Part shown: positions 22,816-31,714 of the stretch, in pieces
Layout: every line of letters starts with the position of its first letter
How positions within the stretch are numbered: the first letter of the stretch is position 1
Source: Truepera radiovictrix DSM 17093
Lineage (GTDB): Bacteria > Deinococcota > Deinococci > Deinococcales > Trueperaceae
NCBI RefSeq assembly: GCF_000092425.1
Contig: NC_014221.1
Location: 152,001 to 216,000, forward strand
Direction of reading: 5' to 3'
Length of the DNA: 64,000 nucleotides
Notes under the pieces: model-generated
Database searches by the model: none
The model's input: only the letters and a program-made list of their open reading frames with translations
Told to the model about the DNA's origin: nothing
Translations under genes and position numbers: made by a program

Positions 22816-23952
22816 CTACACGCGCGGCTCTGCTGACGGCGTTTGCCACACGTAGAGGGCGCGCGCCGGGCTGCCACGGCCGAAGCGCGGCGGGGTGAGC
22901 CCGAGCGCCCTCGAGCCCCCTTTGACGGCCGCGCGCACCAAAGCGATCGGGCTCGCTTTCGCACCGTGCAGCGCGCGCGCCGCCGCGACCTCGCGGGTCA
23001 CGTCGAGGTCGGGTGCCGACCCCTTGGAGTCGGTGCCGAAGGCGACCTCGACGCTGTGCTTGGCGAGCAGCTCCCAGGGGAGGCGGCCGCACCGAAGGGC
23101 CTCGTTCGAGCGCGGGCAGTGCACCACGGTGCAGCCCGCTTTGGCGACGGTTCTAACGTCCTCCTCGCCCACGTGCACCATGTGCACGAGCGTCGGGCGG
23201 GCCTCTAACACCCCCAAGCGGGCGAGGTACTGCACCGGGCTGAGGCCGCTCGGCCGCCAGTCCCCCAAAAAGGGCCGCATCAGCTCGAAGAGCGGGCCGC
23301 TGCCGTCACGGTGCAGCGCCGCCTCGGCGGGGCTCTCGGCGACGTGGATTTGCAGGGGCAAGCGCTCGGCGATGGCCAGCCGGGTGAGCCGTTGCAGCAA
23401 GGGGGCGCTGACGGTGTGCGGGGTGTGCGGCGAGAGGCCGAGTTTGAGGCCGTCAGGGCGCTCGAGGCGCCTAAACGCGCGTAGCCGCGCGACCGTCTCC
23501 GAGAACGCCGCCTCAGCCTCTGCCGGGTCGGGCGCGAAGACCTCCCAGTAGGCGACGCCGCGTAGACCGGGGGTTTGGAGCAGCTTGCGCATCGCCGCCT
23601 CATCGGCGACGATATCGCCAAACGCGAGCGGGGCGGCGCGCTGCAGCTCGGCGAGCCCGGCGTCTGCCGCGGCGACGCCGCGCGCGCGTTTGTGCCGGAT
23701 GACGTGCCGGACAAAGTCCTCGTAGGGGCCGCGGAAGGGGGGCAGGCTCGAGAGGTCGAGGTGGGTGTGGGCGTTGACCGGCGGCGGCGAGATCGCGAAG
23801 CCGACGTCCGTCACGGGGGCCTCGGGGTAGAAGCGGCGCGCGTCCTCGCGGGACAAAATCGCCGCGACGCGCTCCCCTTGGAGCACGACGGCGCCCCCTC
23901 GTATCGGCGTGCCGAGACCTGTATAGACGACCTCTGCGCTCAGGATGCGCAC
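22816..23952 (-). CDS. Amidohydrolase, probable aminofutalosine deaminase
   Basis: 378-residue TIM-barrel deaminase. Metal ligands are in NAHTHLD (H62, H64), later HVAESPAE and GTDSKGSAPDLD. The family also contains chlorohydrolases and guanine deaminases. The nearby mqnC in the same direction suggests a role in the futalosine route to menaquinone (6-aminodeoxyfutalosine deamination, sometimes called MqnX). That assignment is an inference from context. GTG 23952 is the start, 18 nt after the stop of the small membrane gene upstream. Confidence 0.75.
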   Translation of the reverse strand: MRILSAEVVYTGLGTPIRGGAVVLQGERVAAILSREDARRFYPEAPVTDVGFAISPPPVNAHTHLDLSSLPPFRGPYEDFVRHVIRHKRARGVAAADAGLAELQRAAPLAFGDIVADEAAMRKLLQTPGLRGVAYWEVFAPDPAEAEAAFSETVARLRAFRRLERPDGLKLGLSPHTPHTVSAPLLQRLTRLAIAERLPLQIHVAESPAEAALHRDGSGPLFELMRPFLGDWRPSGLSPVQYLARLGVLEARPTLVHMVHVGEEDVRTVAKAGCTVVHCPRSNEALRCGRLPWELLAKHSVEVAFGTDSKGSAPDLDVTREVAAARALHGAKASPIALVRAAVKGGSRALGLTPPRFGRGSPARALYVWQTPSAEPRV

Positions 23953-23970
23953 CGCTACCCGCCAGGTGCT

Positions 23971-24240
23971 CTAGGGCGTGAGCGGCACGGCGGTGCCGGT
24001 AAAGAGCAACAGGAGGTAGAACGACGCGCTGATCACGGTGAGGATCAGCCCCGCTTGGGCGAAGGTGCGTTTGCTCGGATGGACGGCGCCGGCGAACGCC
24101 CAGTAGAGCAGCGCCACGAGGTTGACGAGCGGGATGGCGAGGAGCACCAACGTGAGCAGCCAGTTGCCGACTGAGATGACGTCAAAGCCACCTCGCGCGC
24201 CTCTGGGCGCGTCGCTTACGTAGGGGTCGCGGTGGTCCAT
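23971..24240 (-). CDS. Small two-helix membrane protein
   Basis: 89 residues with two membrane helices (near 27-46 and 60-80) and a short basic loop containing HPSKRTFAQAG. No family is recognised. It sits directly upstream of the deaminase gene (18-nt gap) and is probably co-transcribed with it. Confidence 0.6.
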   Translation of the reverse strand: MDHRDPYVSDAPRGARGGFDVISVGNWLLTLVLLAIPLVNLVALLYWAFAGAVHPSKRTFAQAGLILTVISASFYLLLLFTGTAVPLTP

Positions 24241-24260
24241 CGGGACTCCTTAGTGTCGGG

Positions 24261-24566
24261 TTAGGGTCGTGTCCGTGTCGTGCAGCGCGCTAAGCGGTGC
24301 TGCGTATCGGTGAGGGCTCGAGCCGCGCCCTGCAAGCTCCGCCGCTCCGCTTCAGAGCGCGTGACGCGGGCGGCTTGGGCGTTCTCCTCGAGCTGCGCCA
24401 CGGCGGGGTGTGCCAAAAGGTAGCGTAGCGCGAGCTGCGCGGTGGTGCGCGACCTCGAGCCGCGCGTTTGTAGCGCCTCCCGGGCGTGGTCGAGCGAGAG
24501 CGACATGCAGCCGAAGCCGAGTTCACTCACCCACAGGTCGCCCTGGCCGAGACGGTTGCGCTTCAC
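24261..24566 (-). pseudogene. Aldo/keto reductase relic with large internal deletion
   Basis: The first about 32 residues match the start of an aldo/keto reductase (NRLGQGDLWVSELGFGCMSL). They are joined almost directly to a typical C-terminal segment (QLALRYLLAHPAVA, then QLEENAQAARVTRSEAERRS). The central barrel of roughly 200 or more residues, including the catalytic Tyr/Lys, is absent, so the product cannot be an active reductase. GTG 24566 start. Confidence 0.75.
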
Positions 24567-24575
24567 GGGCGGAAC

Positions 24576-25142
24576 CTAGAGGACGCCCTCGTAGACGTCG
24601 TCTAGCGTCAGGGTGAGGTTGAGGTAGGGGAGCGTTAGCGTCGCCTGTTCGCGGTACTCGTGGTACCACCAACCTTCCTCGGGGTCGCGGCGGTAGCGCT
24701 CGACGAGGCGCTCCTCGGCGCTCACGATGAGGTAGTCGCGTAGCTCGGGGAGGCGCTGATAGGCCATCAACTTCTCGCGGTGGTCGGTCGCGGCGGTGCT
24801 CGGCGAGGTCACCTCGGCGAGCAAACAGGGGGCGACCTTGTAGAGGTCGTGGGTGTCGCTCTCGCTGCACGTGACCATCACATCGGGGTAGTAGAAGCGT
24901 TCGCTCGGCCCCGTAGCGATGCGCAATTTCATGTCGCTCGAGTACACCCGGCAAGGACCCCGGCGGGTCGCCAGCCACAGGTGCCCGGTGAGGTTGGTGA
25001 CGATGCGGTTGTGCCGGTCCGTCGCCCCTGCAAGCGCATACACCTGGCCGTCTACAAACTCGTGCTTGACGGCGCTCGCAGCCTCGAGCTCGAGATAGTC
25101 CTCGCTCGAGAGCGGTTTGAGTTTCAGTGCGGCCTCACCCAT
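24576..25142 (-). CDS. Uma2-family (DUF820) restriction-endonuclease-like protein
   Basis: 188 residues. The Uma2 pattern is present: YLELEAASAVKHEFVDGQVYA near the start, then YYPDVMVTC and CLLAEVTSPSTAATDHREKL, giving the D...ExV core of the PD-(D/E)XK fold, and finally YLIVSAEER. These proteins are common in cyanobacteria and Deinococcota in many copies; their target and purpose are not known. ATG 25142; 15 nt downstream of mqnC. Confidence 0.85.
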   Translation of the reverse strand: MGEAALKLKPLSSEDYLELEAASAVKHEFVDGQVYALAGATDRHNRIVTNLTGHLWLATRRGPCRVYSSDMKLRIATGPSERFYYPDVMVTCSESDTHDLYKVAPCLLAEVTSPSTAATDHREKLMAYQRLPELRDYLIVSAEERLVERYRRDPEEGWWYHEYREQATLTLPYLNLTLTLDDVYEGVL

Positions 25143-25157
25143 GCCGCATTATAGGTT

Positions 25158-26306
25158 TTAGAAGGCCGCCTCGAGCGCCCCGAAGTCCACCTCGGGCTTT
25201 TGCGCCAAGATGGCCGCCGCGTCGGGGACGCGGACGACGTTGTAGAGCGAGTCGCGCTGCACCGGCCGAAAGCCCGCCTCGGTGATCTGCCGGATGATCT
25301 CGCGCTCGTTCACCCGCCTGTGCTTGGCGCCCGCCTGCGAGACCACGTTCTCCTCCAACATGGTCGAGCCGTAGTCGTTGGCGCCGAAAAAGAGCGCCGT
25401 CTGCGCGACCTTGTGGCCCATCGTCGGCCAGGAGGCCTGGAAGTTGGGGATGTTGTCCAAAAACAGCCGCGAGACGGCCAGGTTCTGCAGGTATTCGTGC
25501 GCGCCCGCCCCCGGCACCTTGCCGTGAACGCGCACCCCTTCGGTCTGCAGCGTCCAGGAGATAAAGGCCGAAAAGCCGTTGCCGTAGCTTGCGAGCGCCT
25601 TGTCCTGCTGGTCGCGGACGCGCTGCATGCTCGCTACGCGCTGGGCGTGCGTCTCGCCGAAACCGATGACCATCGTCGCGGTGGTGTAGAGCCCGAGCGA
25701 CTGCGCTTCGTCCATGATGCGGATCCAGTCACCCGCGGAGATGCGCGCGGGCGAGATGTGGCGCGCGTGGCGCACCTCGTCGACGAGCATCTCGCCGCCC
25801 CCGCCCGGCAGCCCGTCAAGGCCGGCTGCCTGGAGCGCTTTGAGGACCTCCAGGCTCGGCATCCCCGTGAGTTTGGCCATCCCCCTAATCTCCTCGGGGG
25901 AAAAGGCCTCGAGCCGGATCCTCGGGTGACGTTGTTTGAGGTGCTCTAAAAGCCCCGTGTACCACGAAAAGGGCAAGGTCGGGTGCACCCCCCCCTGCAT
26001 GAGGATGCGGGTCCCGCCGACGGCCTCGAGCTCGAGCACCTTGGCGCTCACCTCCTCGTACGAGAGCACGTAGGCGTCCGCTTGGCGCCGCGTGCGGTAA
26101 AAGCCGCAGAAGGCGCAGCCCACCGTGCAGACGTTCGAGTAGTTGATGTTGCGGTCGATGAGGTAGCTCACCACCTCGGGGTCGGTGCGCTGTGAGCGCA
26201 CCGCGTGCGCGGCGGCGGCGAGCTCAAAGAGCGGCAGGTGGTAGAGCGCCGTCGCCTCGTCCGCGCTGAGGCGCGCCCCGGAAGCGGCTTTGGCGAGGAG
26301 GTTCAT
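25158..26306 (-). CDS. mqnC: Cyclic dehypoxanthinylfutalosine synthase (radical SAM)
   Basis: Radical SAM enzyme of the futalosine menaquinone pathway. The 4Fe-4S cluster cysteines are C60, C64 and C67 in NVCTVGCAFCGFY. Family segments include GGVHPTLPF, GLDGLPGGGGEML, MVIGFGET and WPTMGHKVAQTALFFGAND. Length (382) is normal. MqnE shares the fold but usually differs in these motifs. ATG 26306. Upstream on the other strand lies the promoter of the arabinose transporter island. Confidence 0.92.
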   Translation of the reverse strand: MNLLAKAASGARLSADEATALYHLPLFELAAAAHAVRSQRTDPEVVSYLIDRNINYSNVCTVGCAFCGFYRTRRQADAYVLSYEEVSAKVLELEAVGGTRILMQGGVHPTLPFSWYTGLLEHLKQRHPRIRLEAFSPEEIRGMAKLTGMPSLEVLKALQAAGLDGLPGGGGEMLVDEVRHARHISPARISAGDWIRIMDEAQSLGLYTTATMVIGFGETHAQRVASMQRVRDQQDKALASYGNGFSAFISWTLQTEGVRVHGKVPGAGAHEYLQNLAVSRLFLDNIPNFQASWPTMGHKVAQTALFFGANDYGSTMLEENVVSQAGAKHRRVNEREIIRQITEAGFRPVQRDSLYNVVRVPDAAAILAQKPEVDFGALEAAF

Positions 26307-26377
26307 GGCTCGAGTCTAGCACTGGGGTGGCGTAGGCGCCGTCAGATGCGCGCTTACCAGAGCTTTTTCGGCCTCGC

Positions 26378-26406
26378 TTGACAAACAAGGCTATGTATCC
26401 TATGAT
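26378..26406 (+). promoter_or_regulatory. Consensus sigma-70/sigma-A promoter
   Basis: TTGACA (26378-26383), exactly 17 nt, TATGAT (26401-26406). This is the closest match to consensus in the window and lies ahead of the oligosaccharide transporter genes. Confidence 0.88.
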
Positions 26407-26419
26407 GTGAGCGTTCACA
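26406..26419. promoter_or_regulatory. LacI-family-like operator
   Basis: TGTGAGCGTTCACA, with arms TGTGA/TCACA and centre GCGT, closely resembles the symmetric lac-type operator. It overlaps the end of the -10 box and the expected transcription start, the classical repressor position. CRP is unlikely because the spacer is 4 rather than 6 nt. No LacI gene is in the window. Confidence 0.7.
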
Positions 26420-26692
26420 AAAGGTTCTCGAACCCCTACTTCGGCTTTCGGAGCTCGAAAGGAGGAGAGATATTAAGGTCAGTGCTCTAGCTGTTAGCGG
26501 CTAGCCGCATAGGGTATTTGGGCATAAGCGCTTTGCTTTGAACCCCCAGCGGGAGGCGCAGCGTTATGGCTTATATCATCTGAGCAAGCAGCAACTTTCA
26601 CGCGGATACCAGTAGGGGCAACGCAGCATTCGCAAGCCTTACAGAAGAGTGTCAAGGCTGCTGACGACAGCCCCCTTTGGAGAGGAGAAGAC

Positions 26693-28594
26693 GTGGCAAA
26701 GCTGAAAGCCTGTTTACTAGCTATCTCTTTGGTCGTAGCGTGCCAAATCGCGCTTGCTCAAGACGAAGAGCCAGAAGCGCCCCCCCTTCAGGAGCTTCCG
26801 AGAGAGCAAACGCTGATCTTGCAGAATCCGGAAGGTACAATTCGCAACCCGGGTTGGTTCAATCTGTGGGTTTCGGGTGCAGGTGGGGGGTTGTCGACCG
26901 GCCTACAGCAGCTCATGATGGACACGTTTTGGTATATCGATCCCAACCAAGGCATCGATGGTCCTAACTACAACTCACTGGCGACGGGTCCCGCTGAATA
27001 CAACGACGATTATACCGAGATGACTGTTCGTCTGCGCGAGGGCGTCTACTGGAGCGATGGGGTTGAGTTCACCGCCGACGACGTCGTGTATACAGTCGAG
27101 ACGCAGATGAACACGCCTGGGATGGGTTGGAGCGGCGCTTTTTCGCAGCAGGTTGAACGCGTCGAAGCTCTTGACGACTACACGGTACGCTTTACCCTGA
27201 ACGCTCCGAACTCGCGCTTCCACTCGATCTTCTCGGTGCGGTGGAATGGCGCTTGGATCATGCCCAAACACATCTTTGAAGAGGTCGATAACGTCCTTGA
27301 GTATGACTTCAACCCACCCGTAGGGCTTGGCCCTTACACCCTACACAGCTTTGATCCCAACGGGGACTGGTACATCTGGGAAAAGCGCGAGGACTGGGAC
27401 CGCACGGCTATGGCTGAGTTCGGCGAGCCAGCCCCTCAATACGTCATCTACCGTAACGGTGGGCCGACCGACCGCCGCCTCATTGAGATGCGTAACGGCA
27501 ACCTCGATGTGGTGCACGACCTGACGCCGGAAGGTATGTTCGCGATCGTCCAACAAGACCCGACGGCGCGTGGCTGGTTTTCGGGCTTCCCTTACGCACA
27601 CCCCGACCCCACCCTACCGATGGTGATCTTTAACCATCAAAACGAAAAGTTCCAAGACCGCAGAGTTCGTTGGGCGCTCACGCTCATGCTCGATGCGAGA
27701 GCCCTCTCGATGGCTAGCTACCGCGGCGCTGCAACCCTCACGGCGATCGCGATACCGCCGACCGGGACGCATCCGGACGACTATCACATCCCCATGCAGG
27801 AATGGGTCTCTAACTTCACGCTCGAGGCGGGTGGACAGGCGTTTCAACCCTATAACCCGGATCTGACCTTGCAGATTGCCGATATGGTGCGCGGCCAGTT
27901 TGGCGATCAGGTGCCGACGGATGAGGATGAGATTCGTCGCGCCTTCGGTTACGGCTGGTGGGAGCAGAATCTAGAAGCGGCTGCGGCTCTCCTTGAAGAG
28001 GCGGGTTTCACACGCCGGGGCAATGACTGGTACATGCCTAACGGTGAACGCTTCAGTATCCGCGTCATGATTCCGCCAGACGGCGTGATCAACCGGCTTG
28101 GGACGATGATCGCCCAGAACTGGAGCCAAGCCGGTGTGGCGGCTCAGGTCGAGGCTGCCCCCGACAGTTGGGACCGCCAATCGGTCGGTGACTTTGAGGT
28201 CAACATCGCCTGGTCGATTGAGACCTGGGGTGGCCATCCCGACCTGTCTTTCTTCCTCGACAGCTGGCACTCTCAGTACCTCGCCGAGCCAGGCGAGCTG
28301 CAACCAGCACGCAACTGGCAGCGTTGGAGCCACCCCGAACTCGACCGCATCATCGAAGAGGTTCGGCGGACGGACTTCTACGACCTCGAGGCGAACATCG
28401 AGTTGGGCAAGCAGTTTATCCAGCTGATGGTGGAAGAGATGCCGGTCATCCCGATCATGAGCTATAACGTCTTCTCGGTCGTCTCCGAGCGGTACTGGAC
28501 CGGCTACCCGACAGCCGAAAACCCCTACGCCAATCCGGTCAACAATTGGGCCAACTCACGCTACATCTTGACGCAGCTCGAGTCTACGCAGTAG
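26693..28594 (+). CDS. ABC transporter substrate-binding protein (family 5, oligosaccharide/oligopeptide type)
   Basis: 633 residues with a signal peptide (about 1-22, ending ALAQ). The SBP_bac_5 fold shows YTEMTVRLREGVYWSDG, FTADDVVYT and PPVGLGPY. Family 5 proteins bind peptides, nickel or, in several thermophiles, plant oligosaccharides. The GH51 gene downstream points to arabino-oligosaccharides. GTG 26693 follows GGAGAGGAG. First gene of a five-gene transporter set with visibly lower GC and different codon use than its neighbours. A perfect 18-bp hairpin follows its stop. Confidence 0.85.
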   Translation: MAKLKACLLAISLVVACQIALAQDEEPEAPPLQELPREQTLILQNPEGTIRNPGWFNLWVSGAGGGLSTGLQQLMMDTFWYIDPNQGIDGPNYNSLATGPAEYNDDYTEMTVRLREGVYWSDGVEFTADDVVYTVETQMNTPGMGWSGAFSQQVERVEALDDYTVRFTLNAPNSRFHSIFSVRWNGAWIMPKHIFEEVDNVLEYDFNPPVGLGPYTLHSFDPNGDWYIWEKREDWDRTAMAEFGEPAPQYVIYRNGGPTDRRLIEMRNGNLDVVHDLTPEGMFAIVQQDPTARGWFSGFPYAHPDPTLPMVIFNHQNEKFQDRRVRWALTLMLDARALSMASYRGAATLTAIAIPPTGTHPDDYHIPMQEWVSNFTLEAGGQAFQPYNPDLTLQIADMVRGQFGDQVPTDEDEIRRAFGYGWWEQNLEAAAALLEEAGFTRRGNDWYMPNGERFSIRVMIPPDGVINRLGTMIAQNWSQAGVAAQVEAAPDSWDRQSVGDFEVNIAWSIETWGGHPDLSFFLDSWHSQYLAEPGELQPARNWQRWSHPELDRIIEEVRRTDFYDLEANIELGKQFIQLMVEEMPVIPIMSYNVFSVVSERYWTGYPTAENPYANPVNNWANSRYILTQLESTQ

Positions 28595-28620
28595 CGCGGT
28601 TGCCGTTGGAAGCCCTGCTT

Positions 28621-28662
28621 GACCAAGATGACTGGTCTGTTGCAAGACCAGTCATCTTGGTC
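28621..28662 (+). repeat. Perfect 18-bp intercistronic hairpin
   Basis: Left arm 28621-28638 (GACCAAGATGACTGGTCT), loop GTTGCA, right arm 28645-28662, with no mismatch and no T tract after it. It begins 26 nt after the binding-protein stop. A stem in this place usually protects the upstream binding-protein message or partly attenuates the downstream permease genes. Confidence 0.85.
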
Positions 28663-28810
28663 GCAGCGCTACCGGCCTCGTCGTGGCGCCGGTGAGCCGA
28701 GTGAGCGTGGCGTAACCGCCTTTGGCTCGAGCAGTGCCCTCGACACAAGCCACGTCGTCAGCGCGCTTCCCTTGACGCGCCAACCTAACCACGGAAAGGA
28801 GTTGTGACGG

Positions 28811-29815
28811 GTGCGAGCCTATCTCTGGTTTGTTGCCAAGCGTGCGCTGCAGCTGCTGGCCATCGTTTTTGTCGGCATTTCGGCGTCGTTTTTTATCTCT
28901 CACTTGTCCCCCATTAACCCCGTCGAGCAGACCTTGGGTCGCATCACGACGCGGTCTAATATCAGCCCCGAAGCGATCGCCTCGTTGCGGGCAGCGCTCA
29001 CGGACATGTACGGGGTCGATGAGCCCCTGTGGAACCGCTTCGTCAACTTTTGGGTGCGGTTCGTACAAGGGGATATGGGTCCCTCATTGATCGCGTTTCC
29101 AACGCCTGCCATGACGCTGATTCAACGCGCTCTGCCCTGGACGGTCGGTCTTTTAAGCGTGACCGTCGTCATAACGTGGCTGGTGGGCAACCTTTTGGGT
29201 GGGCTCGCTGGCTACTACCAAAACAACCGCTTGCTCAAGGCTTTCGGCGTGCTCGCGATGGGCGTGCAACCTATTCCGTACTATATCGTCGCTTTCATCC
29301 TACTCATCGTGTTCGGTTTTGTGTGGCCGGTGCTGCCCATTTCCGGTGGTTTTGCTATGAACGTACGTCCTGGCTGGACACCCGAATTTGTAGCGTCGGT
29401 CATTAGGCACGCCATTCTACCGGCAACGTCGATTGTCTTGGTCGGTATGGGGCTCTGGTTCCTCGGGATGAGGGCGCTCGTCTCTAACATCATCACGGAG
29501 GACTACGTGACCTACGCTGAGCTTGCCGGTGTCAAGCGCTCGCGCATCGTGGGTTCCTACGTTATCCGTAACGCGATGATCCCGCAGCTCACAGCTTTGG
29601 CGATGACGCTGGGGGGGGTGTTCTCGGGCACCGTCATCACTGAGCAGGTGTTTTCTTATCCGGGGCTCGGAACGCTTCTGGTAGACGCGGTCAACGGCGG
29701 CGATTATGGGCTCGTTGTTGCAGTCACGTCGGTGGCGATCATCGCCGTTGCCGTTGCTATCTTCGTCGTCGACCTCATCTATCCGATTCTCGACCCCCGG
29801 ATCAGGGTTGAGTGA
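28811..29815 (+). CDS. ABC transporter permease (DppB/OppB type)
   Basis: 334-residue inner-membrane permease with about six helices. The binding-protein-dependent transport motif is YAELAGVKRSRIVGSYVIRNA (cut here before its end) near residue 235, and the DppB-type end is YPILDPRIRV. GTG 28811 has AAAGGAG upstream. Its stop overlaps the next start (GTGA), so the two permeases are translationally coupled. Confidence 0.92.
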   Translation: MRAYLWFVAKRALQLLAIVFVGISASFFISHLSPINPVEQTLGRITTRSNISPEAIASLRAALTDMYGVDEPLWNRFVNFWVRFVQGDMGPSLIAFPTPAMTLIQRALPWTVGLLSVTVVITWLVGNLLGGLAGYYQNNRLLKAFGVLAMGVQPIPYYIVAFILLIVFGFVWPVLPISGGFAMNVRPGWTPEFVASVIRHAILPATSIVLVGMGLWFLGMRALVSNIITEDYVTYAELAGVKRSRIVGSYVIRNAMIPQLTALAMTLGGVFSGTVITEQVFSYPGLGTLLVDAVNGGDYGLVVAVTSVAIIAVAVAIFVVDLIYPILDPRIRVE

Positions 29816-30681
29816 GATCGATGTTCTCGGTTTTTAAAGATCTGCTGCGCTACAATACCGAGTTTGCAATCGGCGTCGTGCTGGTCGGGGTCGTCGTGGT
29901 CTACGCAGGTTTAAGCTTTTTTTCGTCGGTCGATCCGACCTTGATGTATACCGTCATGCCCGACATGGCGCCGTCAGCTGAACACTGGTTCGGTACCAAC
30001 TCGCGTGGCCAAGACATGTTCTGGCAGCTGAGCTTCGCTTTTCGTAACACGCTGGTCTTTGGCTTGCTCGTCGTGGTTCTAAGCCGCATCATCTCCATTA
30101 CCGTCGGGCTGGTGTCGGGTTACTTGGGCGGAGCTACTGACCGGGCGCTCATGTTCGTCAACGACATCTTCGTTGCGCTCCCCATCTTTCCGATCCTGGT
30201 GCTTTTCTATTTCACCATGCGCTCTGATCTCAACACGGTCAACCTAGCGTTTCTCATGGCGTGCCTCGGATGGCCCTTTGACGCTCGTTTGATCCGTTCC
30301 GTTGCCCTGGGTTTGAGGCACCGTGAATTTACGAGGCATGCCGTCTTTTCCGGGATGAGCGCGCGAAAAATTATGTTCGAAGAACACTTGCCCTACGTTA
30401 TGCCCATCATCTTCTCTACGGCCATGGCCAACCTGATCTGGGCGATTGGGCTCGAGGTGACCTTGGCCGTCCTTGGCTTTACCAATATCAACATCCCGAC
30501 AGTCGGGACGACCATCTACTGGGCGAATAACCATTCGGCCTTGGTGGTAGGGGTGTGGTGGTGGGTCGTCATTCCCGTCGTGCTGATCGTCATGTTGTTT
30601 ATCGGGCTCTTTCTACTCGCCGTGTCGATCAACGAATACATCGACCCGCGTTCACGCCTGCGTCGGATGGAGAGAGCCTGA
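29812..30681 (+). CDS. ABC transporter permease (DppC/OppC type)
   Basis: 289 residues. An N-terminal helix is followed by a soluble loop with FGTNSRGQDMFW, typical of DppC. The EAA-like segment is around FSGMSARKIMFEEHLP. About six membrane helices. The start at GTG 29812 overlaps the previous stop; ATG 29821 is possible. The C-terminus ends INEYIDPRSRLR as expected. Pairs with the DppB-type permease. Confidence 0.92.
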   Translation: MRSMFSVFKDLLRYNTEFAIGVVLVGVVVVYAGLSFFSSVDPTLMYTVMPDMAPSAEHWFGTNSRGQDMFWQLSFAFRNTLVFGLLVVVLSRIISITVGLVSGYLGGATDRALMFVNDIFVALPIFPILVLFYFTMRSDLNTVNLAFLMACLGWPFDARLIRSVALGLRHREFTRHAVFSGMSARKIMFEEHLPYVMPIIFSTAMANLIWAIGLEVTLAVLGFTNINIPTVGTTIYWANNHSALVVGVWWWVVIPVVLIVMLFIGLFLLAVSINEYIDPRSRLRRMERA

Positions 30682-30682
30682 C

Positions 30683-31714
30683 ATGGTCGACGACGTCCTG
30701 ACCGTGCAAAACCTCAAAGCCTACTATCAGATGGCTTACTTCGGGGTCAAGCGTGAGGTGCGCGCTGTCGATGACATCACACTCACCGTGCGCAAAAACG
30801 AGATCTACGGCATCGCTGGCGAAAGCTCATCGGGCAAAACCACGCTGATCAAGACCTTTGCCGCTGCCATCCGGCCGCCCTTGCGAATCGTAGGTGGCTC
30901 AGTGACCTACAACTTCGGTGGCCAACTCATCGAGCCGAACACCGCCAAAAAAGAGGAGGTCGACAAAATTCGCTGGAAGCACCTCGCTTACATCATGCAA
31001 GGCTCGATGAGTGTCCTTAACCCGGTCCGCAGGATCCGGCACAGCTTTGAAGACTTTGCCCTGCGGCCCATGGGGGTAGCTAAAAAGGAGTTCTGGCAGA
31101 GGGTCGAGGCACACCTCAAGCGTTTAAACCTCTCGCCCGAGGTGTTAAACGCGTACCCACACGAGCTGTCGGGCGGTATGCGCCAGCGCGTGACGATCGC
31201 TCTGGCTACGGTGTGTCGGCCTCAGTTCATCATCGCCGATGAGCCAACGACAGCGCTCGACGTGGTGGTGCAGAAAGACGTCTTAGCCATGCTTCGGGAC
31301 GTGCAAAAACAGATGGGCTCATCGGTGGTTTTCGTCACCCACGATATGAGCGTGCACGCCAACATGGCCGACCGTATCGGGATCATGTACGCCGGCCGCT
31401 TGGTGGAGGAGGGGCCGACGCGTGCCCTTTTCACCGCACCCAAGCACCCGTATACGGCTCACTTGGTGGCGAGCCTACCGCGTATAGGTGACACGACGCA
31501 GAAACCGGCTTTAGAGGGGCAGCCGCCCAACCTTGCGGACCCGCCTCAGGGCTGCCGCTTTCATCCACGGTGTCCACTCGCCATCGCCAGGTGCGAGACC
31601 GAAGTACCTCCTCTTGCGCTTATCGGGGCCGATCACCGCACCGCTTGCTGGCGCGCAGCCGACGTTCGTCCTCTGACGACCCTTCGCCCACAACGCGCCG
31701 AGGTGGTGTCGTGA
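30683..31714 (+). CDS. ABC transporter ATP-binding protein (DppD/OppD type)
   Basis: 343 residues. Walker A is GESSSGKTT (46-54), with signature LSGGMRQRVTIAL, Walker B FIIADEPTTALD and switch VTHDMS. The C-terminal oligopeptide-transporter extension with CRFHPRCPLAIARC carries the Cys pattern that binds an Fe-S cluster in some DppD/DppF proteins. ATG 30683 is one base past the permease stop. Confidence 0.92.
   Translation: MVDDVLTVQNLKAYYQMAYFGVKREVRAVDDITLTVRKNEIYGIAGESSSGKTTLIKTFAAAIRPPLRIVGGSVTYNFGGQLIEPNTAKKEEVDKIRWKHLAYIMQGSMSVLNPVRRIRHSFEDFALRPMGVAKKEFWQRVEAHLKRLNLSPEVLNAYPHELSGGMRQRVTIALATVCRPQFIIADEPTTALDVVVQKDVLAMLRDVQKQMGSSVVFVTHDMSVHANMADRIGIMYAGRLVEEGPTRALFTAPKHPYTAHLVASLPRIGDTTQKPALEGQPPNLADPPQGCRFHPRCPLAIARCETEVPPLALIGADHRTACWRAADVRPLTTLRPQRAEVVS

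Larger units (their letters stand above)
26307..26692 (+). other. 386-nt control region and leader of the transporter operon
   Basis: It contains the consensus promoter at 26378-26406, the LacI-type operator, and a leader of about 280 nt. Within the leader a very strong Shine-Dalgarno (AAAGGAGGAGAG at 26458-26469) stands before ATT (26472), not ATG, opening an 11-codon frame. No riboswitch was recognised. Confidence 0.6.

Noticed and set aside
26406-26419. CRP site
   Set aside because: CRP needs six bases between TGTGA and TCACA; here there are four.
28621-28662. Intrinsic terminator
   Set aside because: No T run follows, and the downstream permease genes clearly belong to the same set.
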